Assembly: GCA_002507545.1 (NCBI GenBank)
Contig: DAVR01000026.1
Coordinates: forward strand, 62,001 to 126,000
Length of the DNA: 64,000 nt
Origin: Archaeoglobus sp. UBA230
GTDB taxonomy: Archaea; Halobacteriota; Archaeoglobi; Archaeoglobales; Archaeoglobaceae
Direction: 5' to 3'
The translations under genes were made by a program, and so were the position numbers. The notes under the pieces were generated by a model. The model was not told the DNA's origin. It saw nothing but the letters and a program-made list of their open reading frames with translations, and searched no databases. How positions within the stretch are numbered: position 1 is the stretch's first letter; each line of letters begins with the position of its first letter. This document shows, in pieces, positions 34,148 through 42,987 of this stretch.

Positions 34148-34957
34148 ATGGTAAAGCTGGATAGGAGTCAGATACGAAGGTATGCAAGGCAGCTGCTCAT
34201 CCCCGAAATTGGGGGCAGAGGGCAGGAAAAGCTGCTGGAAGCAAGTGTTCTTGTTGTAGGTGCAGGAGGGCTCGGAAGTCCGGTGATACAGTATCTTGCC
34301 GCTGCTGGAGTAGGCATGATTGGAATTGCTGACGGAGATGAGGTGGATGAAACAAACCTGCAGAGACAGACAATCCACGCGGGTAATCTCGGAATGAATA
34401 AGGCTGAATCCGCAGCACAGTTTGTTGAAAAGCTTAATCCAGATGTGAAGGTTGAAGCTTATCCCTTCAGCGTTACCGTTGAGAATGCGAGGGATTTGGT
34501 GAGGAGATATGACATTGTGGTGGACTGCACCGACACTTTCCCAGCAAGATTTCTGCTGAACGATGCCTGCCTGCTCGAATCAACACCTCTCGTTCATTCC
34601 GCAGTTCTCAGGTTTGAGGGGCAGATAATGACGATTATCCCCCACGAGACAGCATGCTACAGATGCTTTCTGCCCGAAGCTCCTCCGCCGGGCAGCGTGC
34701 CTACATGCAGGGAGGCGGGAGTTATTGGGGTTACAACTGGCTTTTTTGGGGTTCTGCAGGCGAATGAAGTGATAAAGCTGATAATCAGCAAGGGAGAGTT
34801 GTTCACTAACAAACTGCTTTACGTTGATCTGCTTCACAACGACTTCAATCTGATAGAGATTAGTAAACATCCTTCGTGCCCGGCTTGCGGGGAGAGGAGA
34901 ATAAAGGAGCTGAGGAGTGAATACTATGTCGAGACGTGCAGAATCGAGACAGATTGA
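34148..34957 (+). CDS. E1-like adenylyltransferase (MoeB/ThiF/HesA family)
   Basis: The 269-residue protein begins RRYARQLLIPEIGG and has the nucleotide loop VVGAGGLGSPVIQYLAAAGV, DETNLQRQTIH, the catalytic Asp region VVDCTDTFPARFLLND and zinc pairs CYRCF and CPACG. It adenylates the C-terminal GG of the upstream carrier. The C-terminal rhodanese domain of eukaryotic forms is missing; the adjacent TusA could supply sulfur. Its 3' end overlaps tusA by 32 bases. Confidence 0.9.
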   Translation: MVKLDRSQIRRYARQLLIPEIGGRGQEKLLEASVLVVGAGGLGSPVIQYLAAAGVGMIGIADGDEVDETNLQRQTIHAGNLGMNKAESAAQFVEKLNPDVKVEAYPFSVTVENARDLVRRYDIVVDCTDTFPARFLLNDACLLESTPLVHSAVLRFEGQIMTIIPHETACYRCFLPEAPPPGSVPTCREAGVIGVTTGFFGVLQANEVIKLIISKGELFTNKLLYVDLLHNDFNLIEISKHPSCPACGERRIKELRSEYYVETCRIETD

Positions 34958-35183
34958 AGCAAATGAGGTGCTGGACATAAGGGGAGAGGTATGCCCTTTC
35001 ACCTTCATCGAGACTAAGCTGAAGCTGGAAGAGATGAAAAGCGGTGAGGTTCTGGAGGTTATAACAGATCACGAACCGGCTGCGAGAGATGTGCCAAAAA
35101 GTGTGGAGCAGGAAGGACATGAAGTCATAGAGGTTCTGAAGACCGGAGAAAGGGAGTGGAGGATTACTATAAGGAAAAAATAG
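34926..35183 (+). CDS. tusA: TusA-family sulfur carrier
   Basis: The protein has LDIRGEVCPFTFIETKLKLE with the CPxP-like CPFT motif whose Cys carries persulfide sulfur, and SGEVLEVITDHEPAARDVPK. About 85 residues from ATG 34926; GTG 34917 is an alternative. It is embedded in the 3' end of the E1-like gene, so the two are translationally coupled. It probably passes sulfur to the carrier system of this operon. Confidence 0.88.
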   Translation: MSRRAESRQIEANEVLDIRGEVCPFTFIETKLKLEEMKSGEVLEVITDHEPAARDVPKSVEQEGHEVIEVLKTGEREWRITIRKK

Positions 35184-35190
35184 AAGAATA

Positions 35191-36795
35191 TTACATATTT
35201 CTTCTCCTTAGCATCAGATAGGTTGCTCCCAGTGCTGCAATCCCCCCTAAGAGTTCAAATCCCGGTGTAGGTTTTACCTCAGCCGGTTTTACCTCGCCCT
35301 CTCCCCTCGTCTCAGCAGTTTCCGTCGTAACCCCAGCAGCCTCCGCTTTGAGTTCATCCCTTGTAACGCCCGTCAACACCGGGTCTCCCGGGTAGCCGAG
35401 TGACTTCCAATCCAGTCTCTTTCCATAGAAGTGGCAGTCCTCACACCTCAATGCCTGATCAGCCGGAACAACGCCATGAGAAATACTCATGTACCTCTCC
35501 ATCCGTATGAATTTTCCAGTGAAGTTGAGTCCGCTTTGCTTGGCGCCGATCATTATCGCTTTTGTGGTGTTACCCGTCTTGAATACAACTCCCACCTTGA
35601 TGGGGATGGGAATTTTCCTTTCCTCATCAAAGGGGACTATGGCTGTGTGATATTTATAAGGATATATCTTAGAAGTGGGATCATCTATTGAGCCGACGGG
35701 AGCGAAGAAGGTTATCTCGTCACCCTCCACCGGCTCCGGATAGATGTATGCAATCCTGTCCTTACCGTTCCACCAAGCATATTCAGGTATCACGTTTGAC
35801 ATTCTGCTCATAACCGGCTCATATTTACCTCTCTCCTCTTCAAACTCTGCCTCCCTCCAGTCTCTACCCATGTCTGTTGGAATTACTTTTGCTATTCTTG
35901 GAATATGACACACTGTACAGTGAACTGTCTTTGTGTGTTTCTCCAGAATCTCTGCAATCTCTCTGTCACTTACACCCGCGTGTGCTTTTCCTTCAACATG
36001 ACAGTTGGTGCAGTCAACAGTATCCGGAATCTCTCTGACCCATTCATCCACACCCCTCCCAGCTATTCTGTGGTCTCTTGCAATGTGACAGCTGGTGCAT
36101 TCAAAGTCGAGAATAGCCATGTGATAGTCGCAGGGGCAGTCTGGATTTTTGTAGAAGGGCTCAAAGTCCCTCTTGAAAAGCTCACCTCCTCCAGCGTAAA
36201 CGTGACATCTGACACACTCATACTTGGTTGGCTCTCTAACAGTCTTCATTTTTTCAAGCAGCTCTGCTGGATTTTTAGCCACTCTAGCCAGTTTCCCATC
36301 TATCTGGACCACATCAAGGTCTTTCATCCTGCTGTAGCTCGGAACGTGACAGACGAGGCAGTCTATGTTGTTGAGCTGCTCCTCCGTCATCTCCTTCTGA
36401 GGTGCAAGCCCGTAGCCCGGATGGCAGGCAGAGCAGCCTGTGGCAATCACCTTTCCCTCTTCGTTGGTGACTTTGCCGATGAGGTTAATTGGAACGTCTC
36501 CATAAAACACTGCGCCGCAGAAATCATTGTAGGCGTATCTCTTTCCGTGAACAATTTTATCCTTACCTACTATGTCCTCAGCTATTCCTGCCCACTGATA
36601 ATGAGGGGAGTCAAAGATTTCTCTCGCTTCTTCTTCGTGACACTGGAGACAGATACTTGAAGGATGGTAGGGATCAAACTGATCTGCATACTGCTCAATG
36701 TAAGTTGTATGATCAACGTTTAACTGTCCTGACACTGGCAGTGCCACTGGCAGTGCGAGCAGAACTAACAGTGTTAAAATTAAATATAATCTCAT
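35191..36795 (-). CDS. Octahaem cytochrome c (OTR family) with PGF-type sorting tail
   Basis: The 534-residue secreted protein has eight CxxCH motifs (CLQCH, CSACH, CLVCH, CVRCH, CTSCH, CTNCH, CTVCH, CEDCH) in the order and spacing of octahaem tetrathionate reductase-like cytochromes (for example CHPGYG, then DCLVCHVPSYSRM). It ends with TPGFELLGGIAALGATYLML plus RRRNM, a PGF-CTERM signal of the archaeosortase type, so it should be processed and lipid-anchored on the cell surface. A tandem 12-base repeat in the signal peptide encodes ALPVALPV. Substrate is likely a sulfur or nitrogen oxyanion, or external electron acceptor. Confidence 0.88.
   Translation of the reverse strand: MRLYLILTLLVLLALPVALPVSGQLNVDHTTYIEQYADQFDPYHPSSICLQCHEEEAREIFDSPHYQWAGIAEDIVGKDKIVHGKRYAYNDFCGAVFYGDVPINLIGKVTNEEGKVIATGCSACHPGYGLAPQKEMTEEQLNNIDCLVCHVPSYSRMKDLDVVQIDGKLARVAKNPAELLEKMKTVREPTKYECVRCHVYAGGGELFKRDFEPFYKNPDCPCDYHMAILDFECTSCHIARDHRIAGRGVDEWVREIPDTVDCTNCHVEGKAHAGVSDREIAEILEKHTKTVHCTVCHIPRIAKVIPTDMGRDWREAEFEEERGKYEPVMSRMSNVIPEYAWWNGKDRIAYIYPEPVEGDEITFFAPVGSIDDPTSKIYPYKYHTAIVPFDEERKIPIPIKVGVVFKTGNTTKAIMIGAKQSGLNFTGKFIRMERYMSISHGVVPADQALRCEDCHFYGKRLDWKSLGYPGDPVLTGVTRDELKAEAAGVTTETAETRGEGEVKPAEVKPTPGFELLGGIAALGATYLMLRRRNM
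36765..36777. promoter_or_regulatory. TTAAC-N3-GTTAA site inside the 5' end of the octahaem gene (9/10)
   Basis: CTAAC-AGT-GTTAA lies 18 bases downstream of the start codon at 36795. If the transcript is leaderless, this is just inside the transcribed region, a place where a bound repressor could still block. Confidence 0.45.
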
Positions 36796-36955
36796 GAATT
36801 AAATTTCCGATTTTTCAGCTATAAGTTTTTCGCGCTTTTTCAATTAAAATAAAATCCAAAAATCACTCAGTTTAGTATTTTTAGATGTTGCTCCGACAAA
36901 GTGCAATCTTTTATTTAATCTAAAGTTATTTAGGCTCAATGTCTATGACTAATTG

Positions 36956-36980
36956 ATTAATATACGATAAATTAATATAC
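36956..36980. repeat. Direct repeat in an AT-rich promoter region
   Basis: ATTAATATAC occurs twice, separated by GATAA (period 15 bases), in the 275-base AT-rich gap between the octahaem gene and the DsrE-TusA-SQR operon. It could be an activator site; composition makes chance plausible. Confidence 0.35.
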
Positions 36981-37070
36981 ATTTTTTAAGCCTATTCGAT
37001 CTTTTACTTATCTTTCAAAACCTGTGTACCTTTATCTAAAATAACAACACTATAGGATTGAGGTGATGTT

Positions 37071-37454
37071 ATGAAACTGGCGATAGTTCTTGCAAGCGGT
37101 GAGTTGGAGAAAGTTCAGGCTGCAAGCATAATTGCGAGCACAGCAGCCACACTGGGAGAGGTGATGTTATTCGCAACCATGGATGGACTGATGGCGTTCA
37201 GGAAGGATGTGGTTGAGAATAAGTCGTGGAAGGCTGGAGAGCTTGGCAAGGGGATGATTCAGGCAAATGCACCATTGTTCGTGGATGTTTTAAGGCAGGC
37301 AAAGGAAGTGGGAAACCTGAAGATTTACGCTTGTGGTATGATCATGGACATGCTAAAGATGAGCTTGGATGATTTCGTTGACGTCTTTGACGACGTTATT
37401 GGAGTTACAAAGTTCCTCGGTATGGTTGAAGATGCAAAAGTTCTCTTCATCTAA
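37071..37454 (+). CDS. DsrE2-like sulfurtransferase
   Basis: The 127-residue protein starts MKLAIVLASGELEKVQAASI and has LKIYACGMIMDMLKM, where the Cys is the expected sulfur site. It is followed by tusA, an SQR-type flavoprotein and DUF1641, an arrangement known from sulfur-oxidising or sulfur-reducing prokaryotes. It probably shuttles persulfide between the flavoprotein and TusA. A strong GAGGTGAT ribosome site lies 5 bases upstream. Confidence 0.88.
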   Translation: MKLAIVLASGELEKVQAASIIASTAATLGEVMLFATMDGLMAFRKDVVENKSWKAGELGKGMIQANAPLFVDVLRQAKEVGNLKIYACGMIMDMLKMSLDDFVDVFDDVIGVTKFLGMVEDAKVLFI

Positions 37455-37474
37455 TTTTTAGGAGGTGATTGAAA

Positions 37475-37696
37475 ATGGTAGTGGTTGATGCAAGGGGGAG
37501 TTACTGTCCAGGTCCGCTCATGGAGATGATAAAGACGATAAAGCAGGTTGAGGTTGGGGAGACAATAGAAGTCCTTTCCAGTGACGAGAGTAGTGCGAAG
37601 GATATCCCTGAATGGGTTAAAAAGGCAGGTCACGAACTCGTTGAAGTAAAAAAGGAAGATGATTACTGGAGAATTGTTGTAAAAAAGCTGAAGTGA
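37475..37696 (+). CDS. tusA: TusA-family sulfur carrier
   Basis: The protein reads MVVVDARGSYCPGPLMEMIK, with the active Cys in CPGP, and SSDESSAKDIPEWVKKAGHE. The start ATG 37475 follows AGGAGGTGAT at good spacing. It lies between DsrE2 and the SQR-type gene (1 base before it). Confidence 0.92.
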   Translation: MVVVDARGSYCPGPLMEMIKTIKQVEVGETIEVLSSDESSAKDIPEWVKKAGHELVEVKKEDDYWRIVVKKLK

Positions 37697-37697
37697 T

Positions 37698-38840
37698 ATG
37701 AAGTCTATTGTTATAGTAGGCGGAGGAGTTGCCGGAACGATCACAGCAAACTACCTCGCAATGAGGTTAAAAGATGAGATAAGAAGCGGAGATGTAAAAG
37801 TAACTCTTATCTCCGACAGAGAAAAGCAACTTTACGAACCGGGACTGCTTTATCTAATCTTCAATAGATTCGAAGAGGAAGACATTCTTAGGGATGTCAA
37901 ATATCTTTTAGACCCTCAAGTTGAGCTGAAGATTGTCAGGGCTACCAGAATTGACGCTGAGAGTTCAAAAATAGACCTTGAAGATGGGAGCAAGGTAGAA
38001 TACGACTACCTTGTGATTGCAACGGGATCAAGGGTTGTTCCTGAAGATGTTCCGGGGCTTGTTGAGAGTGGGCACTGGTTTTACAACCTTGAAGGTGCGA
38101 GAAGGTTGCGAGAAGGGCTGGCAAAATTCAGGAAAGGTAAGATTCTCGTGAGTGTGATGGGGATACCCCATAAATGTCCCGTGGCACCAATAGAGGTCAC
38201 CTTCCTTCTTCACGACTTCTATAAGATTCATGGAGTTAGAAAGAATGTCGAAATTCTCTATACCTACCCCATAAACAAGGTATTCACGATGAACAACGTC
38301 TCGGAACTTGTTGAGGAAATGTTCAGGGAGAGAAACATTGGCTACAAGACCTTCTTTAACCCCTTAGAGGTTGATGCGGAAAGAAGGGTGGTCGTTACCC
38401 TTGAAGGTGAAGAGGAGCCCTTTGATCTACTTATCGCAATCCCACCGCATAAGGGCTCGCAGGTGATAATAGACTCCGGACTTGGGGATAGGGATGGCTG
38501 GGTTCCCACAGACAGATATACGCTCAAAGCGGAAGGATACGACAACATCTACGTCGTTGGAGATGCGACGAATTTGCCAGTCAGCAAAGCCGGAAGTGTT
38601 GCCCACTTTGAGGCAGAGGTTGTAGCTGAAAACATAGCTGCTGAAGTAAAAGGGCTACCCCCAACGGCAAGGTATTTCGGAAAGGCAATGTGTTTTATAG
38701 AGACTGGTTTTGATCAAGCCACCTACATATGGTTCGATTACGAGACACCTCCGAAGCCGGTTAAACCGAACAAGTTCATTCACTGGATGAAAATAGCCTA
38801 CAATAGGATGTACTGGCTGACGGCAAGAGGAATACTTTGA
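37698..38840 (+). CDS. SQR-type FAD-dependent pyridine nucleotide-disulfide oxidoreductase
   Basis: The 380-residue protein has the FAD loop IVIVGGGVAGTITANYLAM, LVIATGSRVVPEDVPGL, a Cys in GIPHKCPVAPIEVTFL (the usual SQR active-site position) and VVGDATNLPVSKAGSVAHFE. Sulfide:quinone oxidoreductases and related enzymes oxidise sulfide or persulfide and reduce quinone. A short amphipathic C terminus (FIHWMKIAYNRMYWL) suits membrane attachment. The TusA/DsrE2 neighbours suggest that the product is a carrier-bound persulfide. Confidence 0.87.
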   Translation: MKSIVIVGGGVAGTITANYLAMRLKDEIRSGDVKVTLISDREKQLYEPGLLYLIFNRFEEEDILRDVKYLLDPQVELKIVRATRIDAESSKIDLEDGSKVEYDYLVIATGSRVVPEDVPGLVESGHWFYNLEGARRLREGLAKFRKGKILVSVMGIPHKCPVAPIEVTFLLHDFYKIHGVRKNVEILYTYPINKVFTMNNVSELVEEMFRERNIGYKTFFNPLEVDAERRVVVTLEGEEEPFDLLIAIPPHKGSQVIIDSGLGDRDGWVPTDRYTLKAEGYDNIYVVGDATNLPVSKAGSVAHFEAEVVAENIAAEVKGLPPTARYFGKAMCFIETGFDQATYIWFDYETPPKPVKPNKFIHWMKIAYNRMYWLTARGIL

Positions 38841-38849
38841 GGTGATATC

Positions 38850-39263
38850 ATGGCGGAGGAAGAAGTAATGAAGGAATTCGAACCCTTACTGAAAAAGATT
38901 GCAGAAAACAAAGAATATCTTGAGGGTGCAATTGATAAGCTTGTCTGGCTTGAAAAGAGTGGAAATCTGGATGCAATAATTGGATTTGCTGCATTCATAA
39001 AAATAGTCCAGGATTCCATCAGCGATGCAGTTGTTGACAGAAATATGGAGATGCTCGCCAACATTGGCTTGATTTCTACAAAATTTACGAGTGACAGAGC
39101 TTTGATGCTTTTCAACGCCCTCGGAGATGCAATCTGCAGGTGTGAGAGAGAGCCAGAACCGGTAGGTTTGATGGGTCTAATGAAGGCTCTAAGAGAACCT
39201 GAGGTTCAGAAGGCACTTGGAATGCTTCTGAACATCGCGAGGGAGCTTGGAAAGAACATTTAA
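38850..39263 (+). CDS. DUF1641-family protein
   Basis: The 137-residue helical protein (MEMLANIGLISTKFTSDRAL, then REPEVQKALGMLLNIARELGK) matches DUF1641, which regularly follows SQR-type flavoproteins or formate dehydrogenase genes. The molecular role is not known. A GAGGTGAT ribosome site precedes ATG, and the gene is 9 bases after the SQR gene. Confidence 0.8.
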   Translation: MAEEEVMKEFEPLLKKIAENKEYLEGAIDKLVWLEKSGNLDAIIGFAAFIKIVQDSISDAVVDRNMEMLANIGLISTKFTSDRALMLFNALGDAICRCEREPEPVGLMGLMKALREPEVQKALGMLLNIARELGKNI

Positions 39264-39289
39264 ATTCTTCATCTTCATTTTAAACTTTG

Positions 39290-39302
39290 TTAACAACGTT
39301 AA
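39290..39302. promoter_or_regulatory. TTAAC-N3-GTTAA site, larE promoter (perfect)
   Basis: TTAAC-AAC-GTTAA is part of GTTAACAACGTTAAC (39289-39303). It lies just upstream of the likely TATA box CTTTAAATT and about 30 bases before ATG 39333. Confidence 0.75.
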
Positions 39303-39332
39303 CTTTAAATTTCCTTTATTAAGCTACAACTA

Positions 39333-40130
39333 ATGGATTCCGAAACAACAGGAAAACTGCAGAGGATGAGAGAGTTTCTCAGTGGTTTTAAAAGTGCAGT
39401 TGTTGCCTTCAGCGGTGGAGTGGATAGCTCAACCCTCACTGCAATCTGCAAGGATGCCGGTCTTGACACCTTGGCGGTGACGGTGACCTCTCAGAAATCA
39501 CCAACAAGAGAAATAAAGGAGGCGGTGAAAATTGCAGAGGAGATTGGTGTGAAACATGAGTTCATCAACATGGACATCCTTACCCCGGAGTTCAGGGAAA
39601 ACACACCTGAGAGGTGCTATTTCTGCAAAAGAAGGGTTCTTTCAGCTCTGGTATCCTTAGCTGAGAGCATGGGTTATGAAGCAGTTTTTGAAGGAACAAA
39701 CGCGAGCGACCTCTCAGGACACAGACCGGGATACAAAGCCGTGAAGGAGATGGACAGAGTTTACAGTCCCTGGGCGGAATTTGGGATTACAAAGGACGAG
39801 ATAAGGTTGATAGCAAGATCAATGGGGTTTTCATTTTACGACAAACCCTCCCTCGCCTGCTTAGCTTCGAGAATTCCCTTCGGTGTCGAAATTGACGAGC
39901 AAAAGCTGAGGATGGTTGATGAAGCAGAGAATTCCGTGATAGAGATTGCAGGAGTGAGGCAGGTGAGGGTGAGGAACTACAATGGCGTTGCTGTCGTAGA
40001 GGTTGGCGAAGATGAAATCAGTAGGTTGCTGGAAAAAGCAACGAAAGTGAGGGATAGACTGAAGGAGATAGGCTTTAAGTCTGTTTTGGTTGATCTGAAC
40101 GGTTATAGAACGGGGAAACGGCTGTTTTAG
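39333..40130 (+). CDS. larE: LarE-type ATP-dependent sulfur transferase
   Basis: The 265-residue PP-loop ATPase opens with VVAFSGGVDSSTLTAI, then has RCYFCKRRVLSAL and FYDKPSLACLASRIPFG. LarE makes the nickel-pincer nucleotide by adding sulfur to a nicotinate-derived cofactor. Three cysteines (CxxC plus ACLASR) fit the Fe-S-cluster LarE subtype rather than the sacrificial single-Cys form, but the assignment is by eye. No larA, larB or larC is in the window, so a role as general sulfur insertase is also possible. It is convergent with fdhD, overlapping by 4 bases. Confidence 0.87.
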   Translation: MDSETTGKLQRMREFLSGFKSAVVAFSGGVDSSTLTAICKDAGLDTLAVTVTSQKSPTREIKEAVKIAEEIGVKHEFINMDILTPEFRENTPERCYFCKRRVLSALVSLAESMGYEAVFEGTNASDLSGHRPGYKAVKEMDRVYSPWAEFGITKDEIRLIARSMGFSFYDKPSLACLASRIPFGVEIDEQKLRMVDEAENSVIEIAGVRQVRVRNYNGVAVVEVGEDEISRLLEKATKVRDRLKEIGFKSVLVDLNGYRTGKRLF

Positions 40131-40819
40131 CTCAGATCAACAGCTTCACCCCTAACAACTATGTTTGTTGCAAAGGAGATTGCAGCCAAACCACTTTTTT
40201 CGCACACTTTTATCGCAGAATCCAGTATTGCCGCTTTGGAGACCACTAAAGGAACCCCAGACCTTACACACTTCATCGCTATACCCCTCGAAATTCTGCC
40301 AGAGAGTAGTAGAAAGGTGCGACTCAGGTCAATTCCTTTCATCAAAGCCGCACCTATTGCTTTATCAACAGCATTATGTCTCCCGACATCGTATCTGCGA
40401 ACCAATAACCCCTTTTTTCCAACTATTGCGGCAACGTGATATCCATGTGTCCTCTCATACTCTCTGATGTTGAGATAATCCAGAGCCTTTTTTGCCTCGG
40501 CAACGGAAAACTTCTCCTTCGCGTCAACTTTCCCAATGACCTCATCTTCCCTGTAAATTCCTATACACCCAGAGGACCTGATGGTGGACTCACCCGGATT
40601 TCCATTTATATTAACGAAAACAGCATTTTGCAGGCAGGGGGCTTCGTGGAATTCGATGTCATCAACGGATTTGGCAATCCCTTCAGAGATTAGAAAGCCA
40701 ACTGTAAGTTCTTGCAGATTTTGTGGTGTGCACATAATCCGGTATGGTGTCCTACCTACAAAAATCGTAAATTGGTCCTCTTCTGCGAGTTCAAGGGGTT
40801 CACCGATTTTTACAATCAC
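40127..40819 (-). CDS. fdhD: FdhD, sulfurtransferase for formate dehydrogenase-type enzymes
   Basis: The 230-residue protein has FVGRTPYRIMCTPQNLQELTVGF, GYHVAAIVGKKGLLVRRYDV and GRHNAVDKAIGAALMKG, diagnostic of FdhD. FdhD sulfurates the Mo/W cofactor of formate dehydrogenase or related enzymes. The usual C-x-x-C loop here is RSSGCIGIYRE with one Cys only, a common archaeal variant. The start is GTG 40819. The molybdopterin reductase at 49682 and FDH-like enzymes elsewhere are potential clients. Confidence 0.9.
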   Translation of the reverse strand: MIVKIGEPLELAEEDQFTIFVGRTPYRIMCTPQNLQELTVGFLISEGIAKSVDDIEFHEAPCLQNAVFVNINGNPGESTIRSSGCIGIYREDEVIGKVDAKEKFSVAEAKKALDYLNIREYERTHGYHVAAIVGKKGLLVRRYDVGRHNAVDKAIGAALMKGIDLSRTFLLLSGRISRGIAMKCVRSGVPLVVSKAAILDSAIKVCEKSGLAAISFATNIVVRGEAVDLS

Positions 40820-41049
40820 ACATTCAGGTTATGCTTAAGTGATTAAAAACTTCTTTTTTATGTTGCTATACTTGAACATAAGGCTGTCACCTTTAATAAT
40901 TTCTTTAAGTTGTGTGTAACACTCGAAATGGCAAACTGTAGTGGCTTATGATTTCCACGACAGTAGCTGTTTTTAATTTTTATTTAAAGCTCCATCACTT
41001 ATCAGCAAAAAATAACATGTCTGGTAATATGACCAAAACCTTTAAATAA

Positions 41050-41065
41050 TTTAGGTTAGCCTAAA
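41050..41065. promoter_or_regulatory. DtxR/MDR1-type iron box before feoB
   Basis: TTTAGG-TTAG-CCTAAA is a 16-bp inverted repeat between the TATA-like TTTAAATAAT and the ATG at 41071. The core TTAGGTTAGCCTAA matches the DtxR/IdeR consensus half and its archaeal MDR1 relatives. The DtxR-type repressor is encoded two genes downstream (42987), so autoregulation by Fe(II) is likely. The same box occurs at 60069. Confidence 0.8.
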
Positions 41066-41070
41066 AATCA

Positions 41071-42987
41071 ATGGAATGTCACAGCGTTAACCCCAAACTT
41101 TCGACAGATAGAAAGGTAGCTCTCGTAGGCAATCCGAACGTCGGGAAAAGCGCCCTTTTTTACGCTCTAACGGGAAAGTATGCGACAATATCAAATTATC
41201 CCGGCACAACCGTTGATATTGCAGTTGCCAAAATGGGTGATATTGAGATTATAGACACTCCCGGCATGCACTCTCTTGTTCCTGTCACAGGGGAGGAAGA
41301 GGTGGCGAGGAGATTGCTTGAAGACGCAGAGTTGGTTGTTCACGTGGTTGATGCCAAAAATATTAAGAGAACTCTTCCCTTCACCCTTCAGCTTATTGAA
41401 GCCGGTTTCAACACAATTCTCGTTCTTAACCTCGTTGATGAAGCTGAGAAGCTCGGTATGTTCATTGACGAGAATCTGCTCGAACAAAGGCTAGGTGTTC
41501 CAGTGATAAAGACCATCGCAACCGAAAAGAGAGGCGTGAGCAGGTTGAAAGAGGAGATTAGGAAAAGGATTGATGCTGGAAAGGACGGAAGGCGAGTGAT
41601 TAAGTTCAGTCCTCAGATCGAGAAGGTCGTGAGTGAAGTTGAGGAAATGCTCGAAGGAGATTACAGTATCTCAAAAAGGGCAATGGCGATTTTGCTCCTT
41701 CTAAAGGACACAATTTCTCTCGAAATGGTAAAAAGGGAAAAAAATTACGACAAGATTCTGGAGAAGGTCAATGTTAGCAGTATCTTGCCTTACGAGATAA
41801 TGAGGGAAATCCACGAAAATGCAGAAAAACTGCTTGATGGGGTGGTTAGACAAGAAGAAGTTTCGAAAGGATTAATGAAGAAAATAGGAGTTCTGACGCT
41901 AAATCCTCTGGTTGGTATCCCGCTCAGCATTCTGTCCCTTGCATTCATTTATTTGCTCGCAGGTTACGTTGGTGCACAGATTCTCGTGGACTTAATAGAG
42001 ACTTGGTATGAGGAAAATGTAAACTCTGCAATTAATATCTTTCTCGAGCAAAATATTCCGAACTACTGGATAAGGGAGCTGATTGGTGGAGAGTATGGAA
42101 TTATAACGCTCGGTATTCGATATGCGATAGCGATTATACTCCCGATAGTGACAACCTTCTTCCTTGCCTTTTCGATTCTGGAGGACTCAGGTTTGCTTCC
42201 GAGAACTGCTTACCTGCTGGACGGACTTTTCAAGAAAATCGGGATGAGTGGCAGAGCAGTCATTCCTCTCCTTCTCGGTACTGGTTGTGGAACGATGGCG
42301 GTCATAGTTACGAGGATTTTAGAGACTTGGAGAGAAAGGATGATAGCGACGATTTTGCTCGCTGTTGGAATTCCGTGCAGTGCCCAGCTCGGAGTGATGC
42401 TCGGTGTAGCTCCGGATTTCAGAGCGATGCTAATGTGGGTATTGATTGTGACTGCAGTGCTTTTGATAACCGGATTCCTCGCATCGAGGGTCTTGCCGGG
42501 GGAGAGAGCGGTTTTCTTCATGGAAATTCCACCCATAAGAATTCCGAAGATTGAAAATGTTTTTTACAAAACCGTATCAAGGCTTGAGTGGTATTTTAAG
42601 GAAGTTCTACCCATTTTCGTTTTGATCAGCGTCCTGATATGGGTGGGTAGAATAACGATGGTTTTTGATGCTATTGTGACAGCTCTGAGCGTTCCAGTCT
42701 CCACCATAGGTTTACCTGCCGAAGCTTCGGAAGTTTTCCTCTACGGATTCTTCAGAAGGGACTACGGAGCTGCAGGGCTTTTTGACATTGCCAGCGAAGG
42801 TTTGCTCGGATACGGACAGATTTTGGTGGCGATGGTAACCTTGACTCTCTTCGTTCCATGCGTTGCACAGTTCAGTGTAGTTTGTAAGGAGAGGGGAATA
42901 GGGCAAGGTGTGCTGGTGTTTGTTCTGTCTGTAACGATAGCCTTTACTGCAGGCTACGCTACAGCCTTAATGGTTGGGGTGGTGTGA
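41071..42987 (+). CDS. feoB: Ferrous iron transporter FeoB
   Basis: The 638-residue protein has an N-terminal G domain (LVGNPNVGKSALFYALTG; DTPGMHSLVP; NLVDEAEK) and a C-terminal polytopic permease with two Gate-type regions (FSILEDSGLLPRTAYLLDGL; VTRILETWRERMIATIL) and PCSAQL. It imports Fe(II). It is the first gene of an iron-regulated operon and overlaps the DtxR-FeoA regulator. Confidence 0.95.
   Translation: MECHSVNPKLSTDRKVALVGNPNVGKSALFYALTGKYATISNYPGTTVDIAVAKMGDIEIIDTPGMHSLVPVTGEEEVARRLLEDAELVVHVVDAKNIKRTLPFTLQLIEAGFNTILVLNLVDEAEKLGMFIDENLLEQRLGVPVIKTIATEKRGVSRLKEEIRKRIDAGKDGRRVIKFSPQIEKVVSEVEEMLEGDYSISKRAMAILLLLKDTISLEMVKREKNYDKILEKVNVSSILPYEIMREIHENAEKLLDGVVRQEEVSKGLMKKIGVLTLNPLVGIPLSILSLAFIYLLAGYVGAQILVDLIETWYEENVNSAINIFLEQNIPNYWIRELIGGEYGIITLGIRYAIAIILPIVTTFFLAFSILEDSGLLPRTAYLLDGLFKKIGMSGRAVIPLLLGTGCGTMAVIVTRILETWRERMIATILLAVGIPCSAQLGVMLGVAPDFRAMLMWVLIVTAVLLITGFLASRVLPGERAVFFMEIPPIRIPKIENVFYKTVSRLEWYFKEVLPIFVLISVLIWVGRITMVFDAIVTALSVPVSTIGLPAEASEVFLYGFFRRDYGAAGLFDIASEGLLGYGQILVAMVTLTLFVPCVAQFSVVCKERGIGQGVLVFVLSVTIAFTAGYATALMVGVV

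Noticed and set aside
36731-36757. Tandem 12-base repeat in the octahaem gene as a mobile element target
   Set aside because: It is a coding repeat of ALPVALPV in the signal peptide, sufficiently explained by slippage.
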